NCBI GenBank assembly: GCA_900074885.1
Contig: FJUW01000065.1
Coordinates: 124,001 to 188,000, forward strand
Length of the DNA stretch: 64,000 bases
DNA from: Rhynchosporium graminicola
Taxonomy: Eukaryota > Ascomycota > Leotiomycetes > Helotiales > Ploettnerulaceae
Direction: 5' to 3'
Shown here: positions 25,232 through 37,352 of the stretch, one piece after another
Layout of the letters: each line of letters begins with the position of its first letter
How positions within the stretch are numbered: the stretch's first letter is position 1
Notes under the pieces: generated by a model
The model's input: the letters and a program-made list of their open reading frames with translations, nothing else
Database searches by the model: none
What the model was told of the DNA's origin: nothing
Made by a program: the position numbers and the translations under genes

Positions 25232-25499
25232 TATAACGATAGCTCACTTGAATATTATATAAGAAGAAGGATAGATAATAGGGCCTAAGTTCATAGGTAT
25301 CCCGGCAGAACTAGTATCTGACCCGGTATAGTATCGGACTAGTACCGGCATATATATATAAGGTGCCTTGTACTCTATCTCTCTTCTTCTTCCTTTCTTA
25401 TCTTTTTGTTTCCTTCGTAGTAGACTATATAAGATCGCTCTTAGCCTCCCTACTCGTTTATTCTTGCTTGTATACCGCCTTGAGTCTTGTGTCGTTATA
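25232..25499 (+). repeat. 3' LTR of the complete Gypsy element
   Basis: 268 bp, matching 17734-18001. It is less mutated than the 5' LTR (for example GTGTCGTTATA against ATATCGTTATA at the end), so RIP hit the two LTRs unequally. Confidence 0.9.
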
Positions 25500-28400
25500 T
25501 AATATTACCTAGAATATATATATCGTATTCCGTATTTAGATAATCGATAAAGCCTTACCCGAGCTCCTTATCGTTATTATAGAAGAGCACTTATATATTA
25601 TCTATATAGAATATGACTATTAGTTTATAATCTCTATCTATAAATATGTAAGGCTCCTCTAGATATAGAAATAGCTTAAGTTTAGTTAACGTATTAGCTA
25701 TATATTTATACTATAAGTATAGAGAATCTCTTATTCCGTAGAGAGCGCGATCGACTCTAAGTACCTTTCCGGGATTAGATCTTCTAAGAGGAAAGGAGTA
25801 ATATAACCTTTCTCTTTTAATATCTCTTAAAGTATTAATAAATATATTTATAATATTAAAGCACTTAATCTCTAGATCGAAGTATACTATAAGAGCTATT
25901 ACAATTCGGAATAATTTTATATTAAGCGTATTAGTATAAGTTAAGATAATTATTACTTCGCTTTAAAGATCCCCTTTAACTACGATTCGAGAGCGATATC
26001 TTTTAATATATCTATCTTTATTAGGTTTATACTTAAAAACCTATATAAAGGAACTAGCGTTTATATTATATACTAATTATATATCTCAGATTCCTAGTAG
26101 CTTTATTTCTCTATATTTCCTATCTCTAGATCTATATCTTTAGAAAACTAAGCTTTTATTAGATAGTTCTTAAGATTATTAAATCTCTTTAGTTCTAATA
26201 CGAGATCTACTACTTTAATCTTTAGAAGTTTAAGCTTTTTATTAATATTTAAAAGCTAAGCTTCTAAAGTAGCTACTATTATTAAATTATCTAGTTTAAG
26301 TATCTAGAGTATTTTAAAAGATACTAAGATTACTTCGTATATTATTCTTAGGTCTAAGGAACTTCTTACTATATCTATATACTAATTAGGTATAAGTATA
26401 GAGATTTAAATATCTATTTATAACTTAGGATCGTTTTAGAGTTCCGTATAAGAGAGATTACTCTTAACTTAAGTACCCCGAGTTTCTTTACTCCTGATCT
26501 TTCGTTAAGGGTTCTCTATACGCCTAGAGTTTATTATAGCACTTAGTACTTGAAAAACTAGAGTACTATTTACTTTCTTTAGATACTTAGGCTTCTTTAT
26601 AGCTTTCTTCTTAGCTTTTAAAAGCTTCTTTTCAGAATTTAAGCTTTAAACTTCTAATAATCTCTCGATAGAGTTATTAGAAGATCTAATCGAATCTAAT
26701 TCTATATCCGACCTGTTAGTCGAATAATCGAGAATCACTTAGTGCTCCTCCGGCGAAAGTTTATATAGGATTCAACCTTAATCTTAGATAATCGAGGTAT
26801 TATTAATATAAGTACTTCTTTAGTAACTTAATTAGAAGATATAAGTACTCCTTTAGCGACTTGATTATTTAAGGGGTAAGTATATCGCTTATTCTTAATT
26901 TATATATCCCTTTCGTAGTCTATAAGTAGTATTTCCTTACTTATAGCTAGCTTCCCTAAGCTCTATATTATACTTATCGCAGGCTCTAGGATTAATATAT
27001 AATAGCCTTACCCTGCTACCTCTTTATCGTATATATCTACTAATAGGGTAGTATCCGAGGTCTAAAAGCTAGTGAAAATAAGCTAATCTGTAGAAAAGTT
27101 ATTAGTTCTTTTTACCCCTAGATTCTAACTCTCTCGAGTATCGCGAGCTTCTTCGAAATGAACTAAAGGATTAAGGAAATCTTCTAATCTTCCTTTATTT
27201 AACCTGATCTCTAAAGAGACTTCGTTAGGGATATCTTCTGAAATATTATTAAAGAGCTTAGCTTAAAATAATTGAATTTCAGCTTCCTTAATAAGGTTAT
27301 AGATTATCTAAGCCTCCTCTTTAGTAATTATAATTCTTTCCTCTAGAGAAGAGATATAGAATTTATCTTTATTAAAAAATATATTCCGCGTAATAATAAT
27401 CCTTTAGAGCGCGAGAACCTAGATCTTATAGATATTAGAGGCTATATAGCTTACTAAATACCTAATATAAGCTCTCGCTGAGATTTTAAACACTCGATTT
27501 TCTTATCCTTTTATTCTTTCTTTTATTAATAAGTATACTTTATATCTATATATATAAATTAAGCTCTAATTTAGTCTGCAATCTATAGTTAGGCGAGTAA
27601 TAATAGCTAGATTATAAAATCGGAAATAGTTACGAAACTATCTATTATTCTCTTTAAGAGGTAATCTCTAATTATTCCCTCTCTTAGGTAATCTATTAAA
27701 TAGATAAGTAGTAGCTAAAGCGCACTTAAGACTTAGGAAATCCGGGAGATTAGCTAATAGTTATTTATAAATTGCTTTAGATATTATTTCTAATCCTGCT
27801 CTTTTGATTTTATTATTTAGCTTATACGTATAAGCTAATAAGAGCTCGATTTTAATTCCGAGCTTTAAATACTACTTCTAATAGTATATAAATCCTTAAA
27901 TTACTATAACTACTTTCTCCTAATTATATTTGAATATATAGATAGTAAGGCTAAATTACCTTCTTACTTAAGCTTTAAAAGCTTCGAGATACTTAAAGAT
28001 TTTATCGTATTCCTTAGTTCTTAAAGTAAAAGTAATAATTAGTCTATTATACTTATACTTAATTAGAAGTAACTATAATCTCCTTTAGTATACTAGAAAG
28101 TCGAATAAATCCTATATTATCCTCTAAAATAGATAAGGGGATTTTCTTTCTAGTAGCTATCTAGAGATCCTTTATAAGGTATATATAATTACGTAATACT
28201 CGTATTTATACTTTCCTACCCCTTTAGTAATTACTACTCCTTAGGCGTAGCTTATAAGTTTCCTAAGAGTATCTAGTATAAGATAATAAGCTCTTAGATA
28301 TTATATCTTCTTAGAATCCTTTCTACTAATTACTCTTTAAGCTAATTTTATAATAGATCTCTTAATAGAGAAATCTAGAGATAAGTATATCTATATAGAG

Positions 28401-29275
28401 TAGATTACTATACTTATTATACTTAAAGGAGAGAGTTATTTTAAAGGTTAATAGTTTAAATAAACTTTATATTTAAAGAATATAAGATTCTATTTTTATT
28501 TAAGCTTCCGAATAACTAAATAAGAGATCTATAGGATTCCTTCTTCTTCTTAGCGTAAAGTATAATCTAATCCGTAATACTAGATCCCTAAGTCTAATAA
28601 TCGAGCTTCTAAGATAATATTAGTATAAAAACTATTTATTACTATAATATTATAGAGCTTAAGGTTAAAGTATTTTCTATCTAGTCCTAAAAGGATCCCT
28701 TTTATTAGATAGGTTCCGCGCTTACTAATAGGGATTTAAGAGGTTCTACTCTTTATATAATTATTAATCCTTAACTTAATAAAAGATCCTTTAACTAAGA
28801 GATTACGATTATTAACTAAGTTAATAGCTCTATAGTTATTAAAAAAGGTAGATTAAGAAAGAGGATAAGCTCTTCTTCTAACTAGATAGATCCTTAGTAA
28901 TTCTATAAGCTCCTAATTATTATCTAGGAAAAGTACTATAACTAGTTCTATTTTCTTTCTATCTCGCTTTATATTCTTATCTAAGATATTCCCTAGAAAG
29001 CTTAACTTATATTTAGAATCTCTTATTACTTTAATAAGGAGATTATAAGTTACTTAAGAGATCGGTCGATCTATTCTAAAGCTAGTACGAAAATCTTTCT
29101 ATTTACTAGAGATAAAATATTAGTATATTACTAAAGTTACTTCAGGATCCTAAGCTCTAACTGCGATTAGATTATTATCTTTACTAGTAATATAGACTTA
29201 TCCGCATATAGTAAGCTATAATTTAGTATAGTCTATTAGCTTCTAGAAATAAGTTTTATCCTTTACGTATAGATA

Positions 29276-30712
29276 AGAGTACTTAATATATTCTGATTTA
29301 CTAGTAATAGCATAAGATAAGCTAATAGTAGTAATAACTCGAGATCTAAGTATTAAGAAAACGCCTTAACTTTTTCCTATACTACTTTAAAACTCCTAAT
29401 ATATATAATTAACTTAACTTATATAGAATTCCTTAGTGAGCTCCTTAAGGGTATATAGCGAGAATCTTCTATATAGCTTAGCTCTTTAATACTTAATTAG
29501 AAAATTATTTACCTAGAGGTAATCGAAAGATTTAACTATATTTAAGAAGTCTATAATTCTAAGGGATCTTTCGATATCCGGGACCTTATGAAATATATAG
29601 TTTCTAATTAGAGCTTAAAGTTTAATGATCTAAGCTTAAGAGTTTGATTTATTACTTCTTCTTTTACCTCTAGCGGATACTCCTATAGTAAGATAAAGCC
29701 TATAAGCTTTCTATATATTAGATTAAATAATTATATTAGTTTAATAAAGTTCTTATCTTAAAGCTCTTAAAAGGTATCAAAAGTTTAATCTCTTTTCGGC
29801 TAGTAATCTCTTAATAGCAGGAGCTAAGTAGGTCGATAATATAATCTTCCCTACTTATATATAGATTTTAGCGTAAGTAATAGCCTTTTAGCTATTAGTA
29901 GCGAGATCGAGTATAAACTACTTATTTTCGATCTCTATTTCGGCTTTCCGAGATACTATAGTAATTATAGTAGGTTTCTTAGGTTTAGCTAAAATAAGGC
30001 GTGCTAAAGTTAGATCGAGTACTTAACTTATATCTCGAGTGCTTCTAGTTAGTTCGGAGATCTGCTCCTTAGCTTATTAAACTAATTTAAGGTCCTAAGC
30101 TTTTATTTCTATATTATAGTCTACTTTAGAGCTTCGATTCTCGCTATCTGCGATCTCTTATAGCTATTATAGTCGGATCTGAAGAAGCTCGGCTAGAGAG
30201 ACCTAGTCTAGTAGATCTAGGTCTATATATTATTATACTCCGATTATTCTAGCTATAAATTAAATATAGGAGATCTAATCTAGCTATTACTCTAGCTTTT
30301 TATAGACTATCTTATTACTTAGATTAAGTAGATTATTAGAAGGATTTTTAAAAGATATAGTTTAAGTAGTTAAAAAGCTAATATAAGCTTTACAGAATAT
30401 TAATTAATATATTATAAAAGGCTTAAATAAGTAACTTAAGTAATCGAAAGCTAGAATAAAGCTTTACTTCTATATATATAATAGGTAGCTTTGAAAGCGA
30501 TATATTAATATATAGCTCTTAACTATAGTATAAAAGTAAGAAAAGCTTTAATAGAGGTGAAAGATCACTTAGAGGAATCAGGAGATAGGAAAATTATAGT
30601 TATCTCTAAATATTAATTATAGAGAGCGTTATCTCCTCAGAAGAAAGAGAGAAAGCTTACTTTAAATATATAAGGAGATTATATAAGTATATACTAGGCT
30701 ATGCAGGTGATC
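29276..30712 (+). repeat. Dispersed repeat A, copy 2
   Basis: Collinear with 9766-11205 over about 1.44 kb in the same orientation, with fewer C-to-T changes. It adjoins the N-terminal side of the minus-strand Copia pol. Class unknown. Confidence 0.7.
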
Positions 30713-31255
30713 AGACATAACGTGACTATATATAACAGGTGAAAGTGTACGATACTTTCTTTTCTAAAGCTTTAAGAGTATCGAGCTTAGCTATCGAGTT
30801 CAGACTAATAGTAATTATCTTTTATTACTTTTCGTATAAGAAACGTTTCTATTTCTTTAACCTTATAATTCGCATATAGAACTTAGCTATAGCTAAGTCT
30901 TCTTTATCCTCTAATTTTTCGATTTAAGAATCTAGACTTTCCTATTTAGAAGCTATAAGTATCCGGTTCCTTATACGAATATCGCAGGATTTATTTAGTC
31001 GAGCGTAATAACTATTTCTAGTTAGTTTAAGATCGCGAGGTAATATATACTTTTTATATTCTGCTTTTTCATATCTAGTATATAATATTATAATTTTATT
31101 ACTTAATTCTATTTATCTTCCGAGTATAATATAATCGACTTATTTAGTTAAACGTTCGGGGGGTATAATAAAAGAAAGAGATAGCTATAAGTAGTTATCG
31201 ATATTTCCTTAGGTATACTTAAGCGTAAGGATACGCTAAAGCAGAAGGGAGATAG
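30713..31255. mobile_element. RIPed interior 3' end of the LTR-B family
   Basis: No coding sequence is recognised. The last about 40 bp match the sequence just upstream of LTR-B1 and end in the purine tract GCAGAAGGGAGATAG. Confidence 0.4.
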
Positions 31256-31752
31256 TATTACGAACTAGTATAGTTCTTAGTACTAAAAACTGTCCTAGTA
31301 CTAGAATACTAATAGTACTACTTAGTAGTATATACTAGACGAGTTTTAGTACTAGAAAAGAGTTAGTACTATTAGAGGAAAGGTACTAATATAGTTATAG
31401 TATAAACTAGCGAGTAGTACTATATATTTACCTTACTTGAAGTAATAATAGTATTATAGCTATAGGTGATCTAGGATCACGTGATATGCTAGACTGCTAG
31501 ATAGGTCGCGAGAGCTTATAAGCTCTGCAAAATAGTCTTGTATAGCTAATATAAGAGAACGAAAGTTCTATATAAGACTAGCACTTCTGCTATTAGATAG
31601 GAGCTTCGTACTCAAATTCATATAGTAATTAATACCTGCTTATAACGTCTTAATTCTAATTAAGAACCGAACTTCTTATTTACTTTACTTTATAGCTAAT
31701 ACTAACCGACGAGCCTGTATACCGCGTACTAGTCAGAACCAGGAACGTTACA
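31256..31752 (+). repeat. LTR-B copy 2 (about 497 bp)
   Basis: A direct repeat of 15588-16089. It begins TATTACGAAC and ends CCAGGAACGTTACA, so the 3' end still has the CA terminus. The same polypurine-type context lies upstream. Confidence 0.75.
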
Positions 31753-32098
31753 TGCAGGTAGAAGGAGAGTTTATATATAATAGCGCAGGTCTATACTAAG
31801 CGAATATTATAAAGGATATACTTCGAAAAATATAAATTCAAGTAATAAACTAGTCTCTATACTCTCCTGATTTAAATCCGATCGAGATCCTCTAGGCTTT
31901 AACAAAAGTAGAGTTATAGCGACTATACCCGGAGCTCGAGCACGCTCCTAATACTGATACGAAACTTAATATATTAATTCGAAGAGCTTAAGAAGCGTAG
32001 TATACTATTAATAACAGGATTCTGTATCGACTAGCTACTACTATAGAAAACCGAGTATAATCTGTAATTCAGGCTAAAGGGTAATATATAAAATATTA
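31753..32098 (+). mobile_element. Tc1/mariner-type transposase C-terminal remnant
   Basis: Plus-strand reading gives SLYSPDLNPIEIL, a stop where TGG is expected, then ALTKVEL and a C-terminal block with YPELEHAPNTDTKLNILIRRA and NRILYRLATTIENRVQSVI (shown in pieces). The SPDLNPIE box is the hallmark around the third acidic catalytic residue of fungal Tc1/mariner DDE transposases. Stops have RIP form. The N-terminal part and inverted repeats are missing; the LTR-B copy abuts it. Confidence 0.75.
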
Positions 32099-33233
32099 GA
32101 ATCATACCTTCAATTACTACTTATTTACCTTGAAAAATGGTATATAAACAACTTCCGAATCAGGTAAGTCGCCCTTGGCAGTCGGGGGTCGGGTGCAGAC
32201 ACTTTTTGCACCCTACTGTATATACAAAGTACAAGAGAAATCAATAAAAGCGGCATTACTATGCATCCAGGGTGCATGCACAGACTAGAATTGTACATTT
32301 ATTGCCCCCTGTACTAAGTACTTGTATTTCATTATGCGGGTATGCCTTGATGCCTCATGACTTGTCAATCAATTCCAAATATGCAGGCAGTGTTAAAAAC
32401 TCTACCAGTATTACCATTCCCCCCTCCGTTTAAACGTTAAAATTACCGCCCCTACCACAGCACAGATTTCAACGTTTATTCCGAGGGGGATAGTAACATA
32501 ACCTTGAACTCTCATAAATTGCCCCGACTCAGCCGGGTATAACGTCAATATGTTCTTGCCTTGTTTGACTTTGTCCTAAAATATCGATATGCAATTTTCG
32601 CGTTCTGGGCGCCGGTGGCTACAGAGTACGTACGGCGGTAATTGCTGCTCGGGGACAACGCCGATGTACCATGTACGAAAATGGGAGAAATGCCGCACTG
32701 TAGCTTGCTGTAACTAAATTAAAGGTAAAATAGCGACTAGTGTGGTAGTCAGGCGCTGCTACGTAAGCAATAATCGATCAAAGTTTATAGTTCCATCATA
32801 TTTCTCGAAAATGATTCTCTCGAATTGTAGGTAGTATATAAGTTTATATCCACCCATACGTATGTCTATATAAATACGATGAGGATAAAATATCTCGGAT
32901 TTCTCAACTTTGAAATCTCGTATCCCAACGTAATTAAACGAGTTAACCTGAGCTAGTAGCTCGTGTGAGTAGCTTAATTTGTTTAGAAAGGAATGCCTAC
33001 CTTGACTGCGCGGTCGTCTATCAAAATCTCAGCGAGTAGGTTGACTAGTAATTGCCGTCAAGCGACGCAGTTTTATTTATGTGTTTGTATCAACTATCCT
33101 GGTACCTGTGAAGTTGAAGGAGAAATTGACACAGGTCAGAATGATGCGTGATCACGCAAATGAAAAAGAAGCGAAATGCTCGAATCGGCGATGTACAATG
33201 GATCGACGATGTGTCAAAGGAGATTCTAGCTAG
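32099..33233. other. Low-RIP intergenic DNA between transposons
   Basis: Normal composition, no credible gene. A segment at 32428-32520 (GTTTAAAC...CAACGTTT...GGGGGATA) resembles 36596-36690, on the other side of the Mutator-like element, as a diverged direct repeat. Confidence 0.5.
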
Positions 33234-33241
33234 TTATATAG

Positions 33242-33290
33242 GGCCACAGCTAAATCCCCATATGGGAATAGCTAAATCCCTATACACTAA
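33242..33290 (+). repeat. Left TIR of the MULE
   Basis: 49 bp. It contains AGCTAAATCCC twice, separated by 11 bp that include CATATGGG. Confidence 0.9.
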
Positions 33291-35707
33291 AATTCTAGTA
33301 AATTGGCGACTACATCTAGAGGCTTGGCCCTCTAGTACAAATTTATACTAGAGGGCATAAGCCACTTATGCATAATGAAACCTTTCATAATAACCTAATT
33401 ACCCCTGAGGCTAAGGATTATAATTGAGGCTAAATTAAGGCTATTTAGAGACTCTGACACGTTAACGTACTACTACTACTATCTCTTCTTAATACTATAG
33501 CTTCTGAGCCTTAAGCCTGTAGCCCTACGCCCCCTGAAGCAATTTATAGTGATATTACTACGGGATTTACTACTCTATAAGTATATACAAAGGCTCATAG
33601 ATATGCTTTTGCTTACTAAGATACTAAGCTATTCCGTGCGCTATTTATCTGCGACCGAGCAGGTAAATATAACCTAAAGGGGAAGTCATCTGATATATAC
33701 CCCTCTAAGAGACGTAAGAATACCGGTTCAAAGAAGTGCAGTTATTAGATAAGAGTCTATCTCTTAAAAGATAGAGCTTCGACAGAAGTATAGTAGAAAC
33801 TGAAGGTCTTAGAGGCTATATATAATTATGCGGTATCTGCAGACTCTATAGCGCACCTAGCATATAGAATTACGTCTATTATAGCAGAAACCCGTATAGC
33901 TATTAGCTCTCTAGCTAAAGCCGGTATATTAAACGCTTAGATACTCTCTACCTTACGGGAAGAGACCCTAAGTGCTAGTATCTTATTACTTTCTAAAGAT
34001 ATCTCTAATCTAGTATAAATAGAGCGTAAGAGAGAGCTAGGCGGAAAGACGCCGATTCAGTAGCTTATAGAGGTATATATCTTAAGAGGTTTTCATTTCT
34101 ATTACTTATAATTACAGGAACTCTAAATAAACAGCTTCTCCTCTTAATTCTACTCTTAAACTAGCCCGTTAGAACAACTATTCTTTATATACCTTATCTC
34201 TATTCGACTCTGGAAATAACACTCAGATATCTTACTACTTAATTATATATATAAAACTAATCGATTCAATATACTATTACTGAATATTTATAGTATTATA
34301 GGTAATAATATAGTTATTCAGCTTAAGTTAGTCTTTCTTTCAGGGGAGACTGAAAGAGACTATATATAGGCGCTACTATAACTGAGAGATCTAATAGCTT
34401 AGCATATAATTCAAGAGCTAATTTCTATTATAATAGATAGGGAATTAGCTCTGATTAAGTATATTAAGATATTATTCCTATCTACTCGCTATCTCCTCTA
34501 CCGGTAGCATATTAATATAAATATACTTGCAAAAACTAAGAAGTACTTCCCTAAGCTAATTAAAGGTACTACTAGAAACTGGGAACGCTACCCTACTTTT
34601 GAAGTATTTCTGAGCTCCTGGAATATACTACTTGCTAGTACTATAGAGGAGGCGTTTAATACTACTCTCCTGGAATTCCGTTCCTAATTTCTAGCAGGTG
34701 CTACAAGCTACTATGAGAGTATATAGCTACTTTAGAAGGAGAAGCTTATAGCCTTTTGGATAGACTAATTATACTACTTTAGAGTTATAGTTACTAGTCT
34801 AATTGAAGGTTACTATACTACTTTAAAGCTATATTTATAGCGTAGGTATACTGATCTTAGGGGAGTATTCCTCAAATTATAGCTTTTTTGGATAGCTTAA
34901 TAAGCCGGGATATCTTCAGTTATTACCTAATAGTAATTACGGCCCCGGCATAATATAAATATACTTATTTTAGCTGCAATTCTTCTATATATTCATACCC
35001 GGGCTCTCCAGAAAATCGTACAAGAATCTAGCAAGCTCCCCTCCAAAGGGCTCCTACCTGATAGCTGTACTTGTACTATATAGTAAGCCTTTAGTCTACT
35101 ATACCTTTATACTCTCTGGAAGCGGCAATAAGAAGGTAGTTATATCTAGTTAAGTGATATTTATTACTACTAGTACTACGACAGGCCTGAATCAGTATAC
35201 TCTGCTCCCCTGGCTCCTCTACCTCTCCTGAATCTATTAAAGGTCAAAGGTAAAGGGAGACTAAAAGGTGCGCTAAGAGGTAGAGTAGCACCTTTAAATA
35301 CTCGCCGAGAGCCTTTATTGTTTAAACTACCCTTAAGCTCTGCCCTTATATCACTTGGGCAGCCTTCTACTATATAAAATTGCGTATCATCGACTGTAAT
35401 AGCTATACAGAGGCTTGAAGGTAGGTATTAAGATAGCTATAAACCCGGTACACGGAGGGAGAGAGGGTATATGTATAGCATGTTATTAATCTATTATTCA
35501 GATAGTACTATAGATACTACTACAGCTAGTGAAATATCGATTCAGAGGGATATAATTAGAGGGATAGAGGTATATACCTAGGATGCAGAGGGTAAAGATA
35601 ATTTTGATGATTTTGCATAATAAGGGAGAGCTAGCGATGCACTATATATAGTTATACACTTAATTTTTAGTGGTAATAAATATACCTATCATTTTCAGCT
35701 CGCCTAG

Positions 35708-35756
35708 TTAGTGTATAGGGATTTAGCTATTCCCGTATGGGGATTTAGCTGTGGCC
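35708..35756 (-). repeat. Right TIR of the MULE
   Basis: Reverse complement of the left TIR, with a single C/T difference in the middle (CATACGGG). Confidence 0.9.
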
Positions 35757-35764
35757 TTATATAG

Positions 35765-37352
35765 CTACATGAGCTCCTGAGAATATCTATACTACGTAAT
35801 GAAGAAGAAACTTTCTCCGTAAAAGATGCAATCGCGTGATCGTAAGGTATAAGATACCGATTGCGTAGCCGTGTGAACGAGATTATGCAAACTCCATCGA
35901 GAACATCGAGAACTTTCATAGTAACTCTAATCGAGTGCAATAAATTGAAGAACGAAAAGAACCTTAACGAGAGTTCATCAAGAACTCTACTTATACGTCC
36001 AACCGAGGTACATCATTTATAATAAGGCTTGCCTTTTGGTTTTTCAGAACACATTTTTATTTCCTCGGGAAACCGTCGATATGAAAAATAAATGGGTTGC
36101 ACACAGACTAGCGAACACCAGGTCAAGTTTGCTCTATGGATAAAAGTCAACCCACTGTAAAACGGCTCAGTTATATCCTTGATTTTAGCGTTATCACTAC
36201 ACATAGACTTGTTCTAGGGTTCGGCAACCTGCGACCACCTCCATCATACAGAAAATCAAGGAGCATTAAATGTACCGAGTTAATCAGCTACTCTCAGCTC
36301 AAAATCTATTTATATTACCCAGATTTAATTTACTCCAGCTGCCTTGCCCATTATAAGGTTTGAGATAAGGCAGTCGTACTGTAGCTAGCCTAGTCATACT
36401 GTAGCTAGCCTCGTAGCTATGAAGTATAAGTGCCCGAAAACCGCGAGCGCGGCTTCATACTTTTAGACTACACAGGAGCTCTATTCACTGGCTAGTTGCC
36501 CGTGTAATCATTCTCCGTTTCTGGTACACGAGCACTGAAGAGCGCGACTTTGGTAAATGATACGTCATGTATGAAAGTAATTTCCTATCTTCCCGGTTTA
36601 AACTTTTTAAATCTATTGCTCATACCACAATGCAAATTCAACGTTTTAACCGAGAGTGGGGGATACTTTGAACTTCAAAGCCTTTTTTTTCTTATATATG
36701 AATCAATCCTGGGATTTGCTGCCCATCCTTGGGGTTGACCGCAAGGTATATATTTTAGAATACCTCCGTCTGTTCGCACGCAATCCATTTACAGCGCGCC
36801 TCAAAATACGACCTGATTTCCTCCCTCTATAGCCAACTTGCCTCGATATACGTTCCTAGTCTTGTCGCCCACCTGCAAACATTAGATAGTATAAACATAC
36901 ACAAACCCCATTCGACCTCATGCTGCGTCCAGGTCAATTTGTAAATAGAAAACAAGATGTTGAGATGGATACTGATAGTAGAGACAATTAGCGAAAGCAA
37001 AGTGGCTCTAAAAGAAATGAAGCCGTTCTTGATATTATTCAAACACTTTTGCTGGCACGGCTCGACAGCCGCACTCAGCCAAAGTGTTTCCAACAAGAAA
37101 GCGAGAGCGTCTACATAAGGAACGAAAACCTGTTTATTTTGATTTGTAGAGAAGGGAGATCATGGAGAGGTTTCAAATGACGATAAAGTAGCTTTATGGC
37201 AACCGCGACATCGACTGAAGACGGCACCACCTAGGTAGCTCATTCGCCAGCTCACCCTGCGGTAAATTGGGATCCATAGAAAGGGTGAGACGTCGTAGCC
37301 CGCCTTGGTCGCAAGTCTGTTTAAATCAAAGTCTGGAGCGTTTCCCTCCTGA
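35765..37352. other. Transition from repeat compartment to genic DNA, no gene seen
   Basis: RIP-type composition ends near 36000. Small frames (36136-36363, 36550-36738, 36827-37096) show no motif. A short duplicated unit, GTACTGTAGCTAGCCTAGTC/ATACTGTAGCTAGCCTCGT, lies near 36375-36412. The 3' UTR and terminator of the regulator gene must lie in the last few hundred bases. Confidence 0.5.

Larger units (their letters stand above)
17734..25499 (+). mobile_element. Complete Ty3/Gypsy LTR retrotransposon, 7766 bp, RIP-inactivated
   Basis: Two 268-bp LTRs (17734-18001, 25232-25499) and a perfect target duplication TAATA (17729-17733, 25500-25504). A polypurine tract A(G)9 at 25219-25228 precedes the 3' LTR. 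Interior order on the plus strand is gag (about 18470-19560), a zinc knuckle near 19575 (YYNYR..LEYIKLDCLNSPK), protease near 19860 (LIDTRANSYLF, the DTG box mutated), reverse transcriptase 20780-21440 (FTKLDIR...YLDNILIYS, from YLDD), RNase H near 21600-21960 and integrase about 22490-23400. It is riddled with stops and so dead. It inserted into the Copia pol gene, whose reading resumes on both sides. Confidence 0.93.
16501..29275 (-). mobile_element. Minus-strand Ty1/Copia pol, split by two Gypsy-family insertions
   Basis: On the minus strand: a protease/linker near 28100-29000, an integrase C-terminal block near 27400 (ISARAYIRYLVSYIASNIYK), then reverse transcriptase near 25560-25750 (ALYGIRDS... 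and IVIFYIDNIQVL, the YVDD box mutated to YIDN). After the Gypsy insertion it resumes at 17728 (LSNSLVLECFIIESLKLSYL), is cut again by the solo LTR, and continues as RNase H at 17373-16640 (LDSRRLS, ILADSIIKNLT). All blocks carry RIP-type stops. Matching ends across both insertions show one element, older than its insertions. Its own LTRs are not identified. Confidence 0.75.
33242..35756 (+). mobile_element. Mutator-like (MULE) DNA transposon with 49-bp TIRs and 8-bp TSD
   Basis: Terminal inverted repeats 33242-33290 and 35708-35756 (starting GGCCACAGCTAAATCC) match with one mismatch. The target duplication TTATATAG is perfect (33234-33241, 35757-35764). Plus-strand reading from about 33620 to 35330 shows a MULE transposase. 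An N-terminal zinc-binding region like FAR1/MULE proteins comes first (ALFICDRAGKYNLKGK). The core follows with FLSGETERDYI, IIIDRELALIKYI and YLLYR.HININILAKTKKYF, then EEAFNTTLLEF and a basic C-terminus. Stops at TGG/CAG/CGA-derived codons show RIP inactivation. Each TIR carries two copies of AGCTAAATCCC. Confidence 0.9.

Noticed and set aside
15588..31752. A single intact 16-kb Copia element bounded by the LTR-B pair
   Set aside because: The Copia pol between them runs on the minus strand while the LTR-B pair reads plus, both LTRs have a 3'-type upstream context, and there is no shared TSD.
33148..33351. 67-codon ORF spanning the left MULE TIR
   Set aside because: It crosses the target duplication and inverted repeat, so it is a chance fusion of host DNA and transposon end. 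The frame at 35704-35940 is the same case on the right side.
1..36000. Short ORFs in the AT-rich zone (for example 3842-4084, 17531-17749, 24469-24702) as host genes
   Set aside because: They lie within LTRs or RIP-decayed transposon coding sequence. The 24469-24702 piece is kept only as part of the antisense Gypsy frame.
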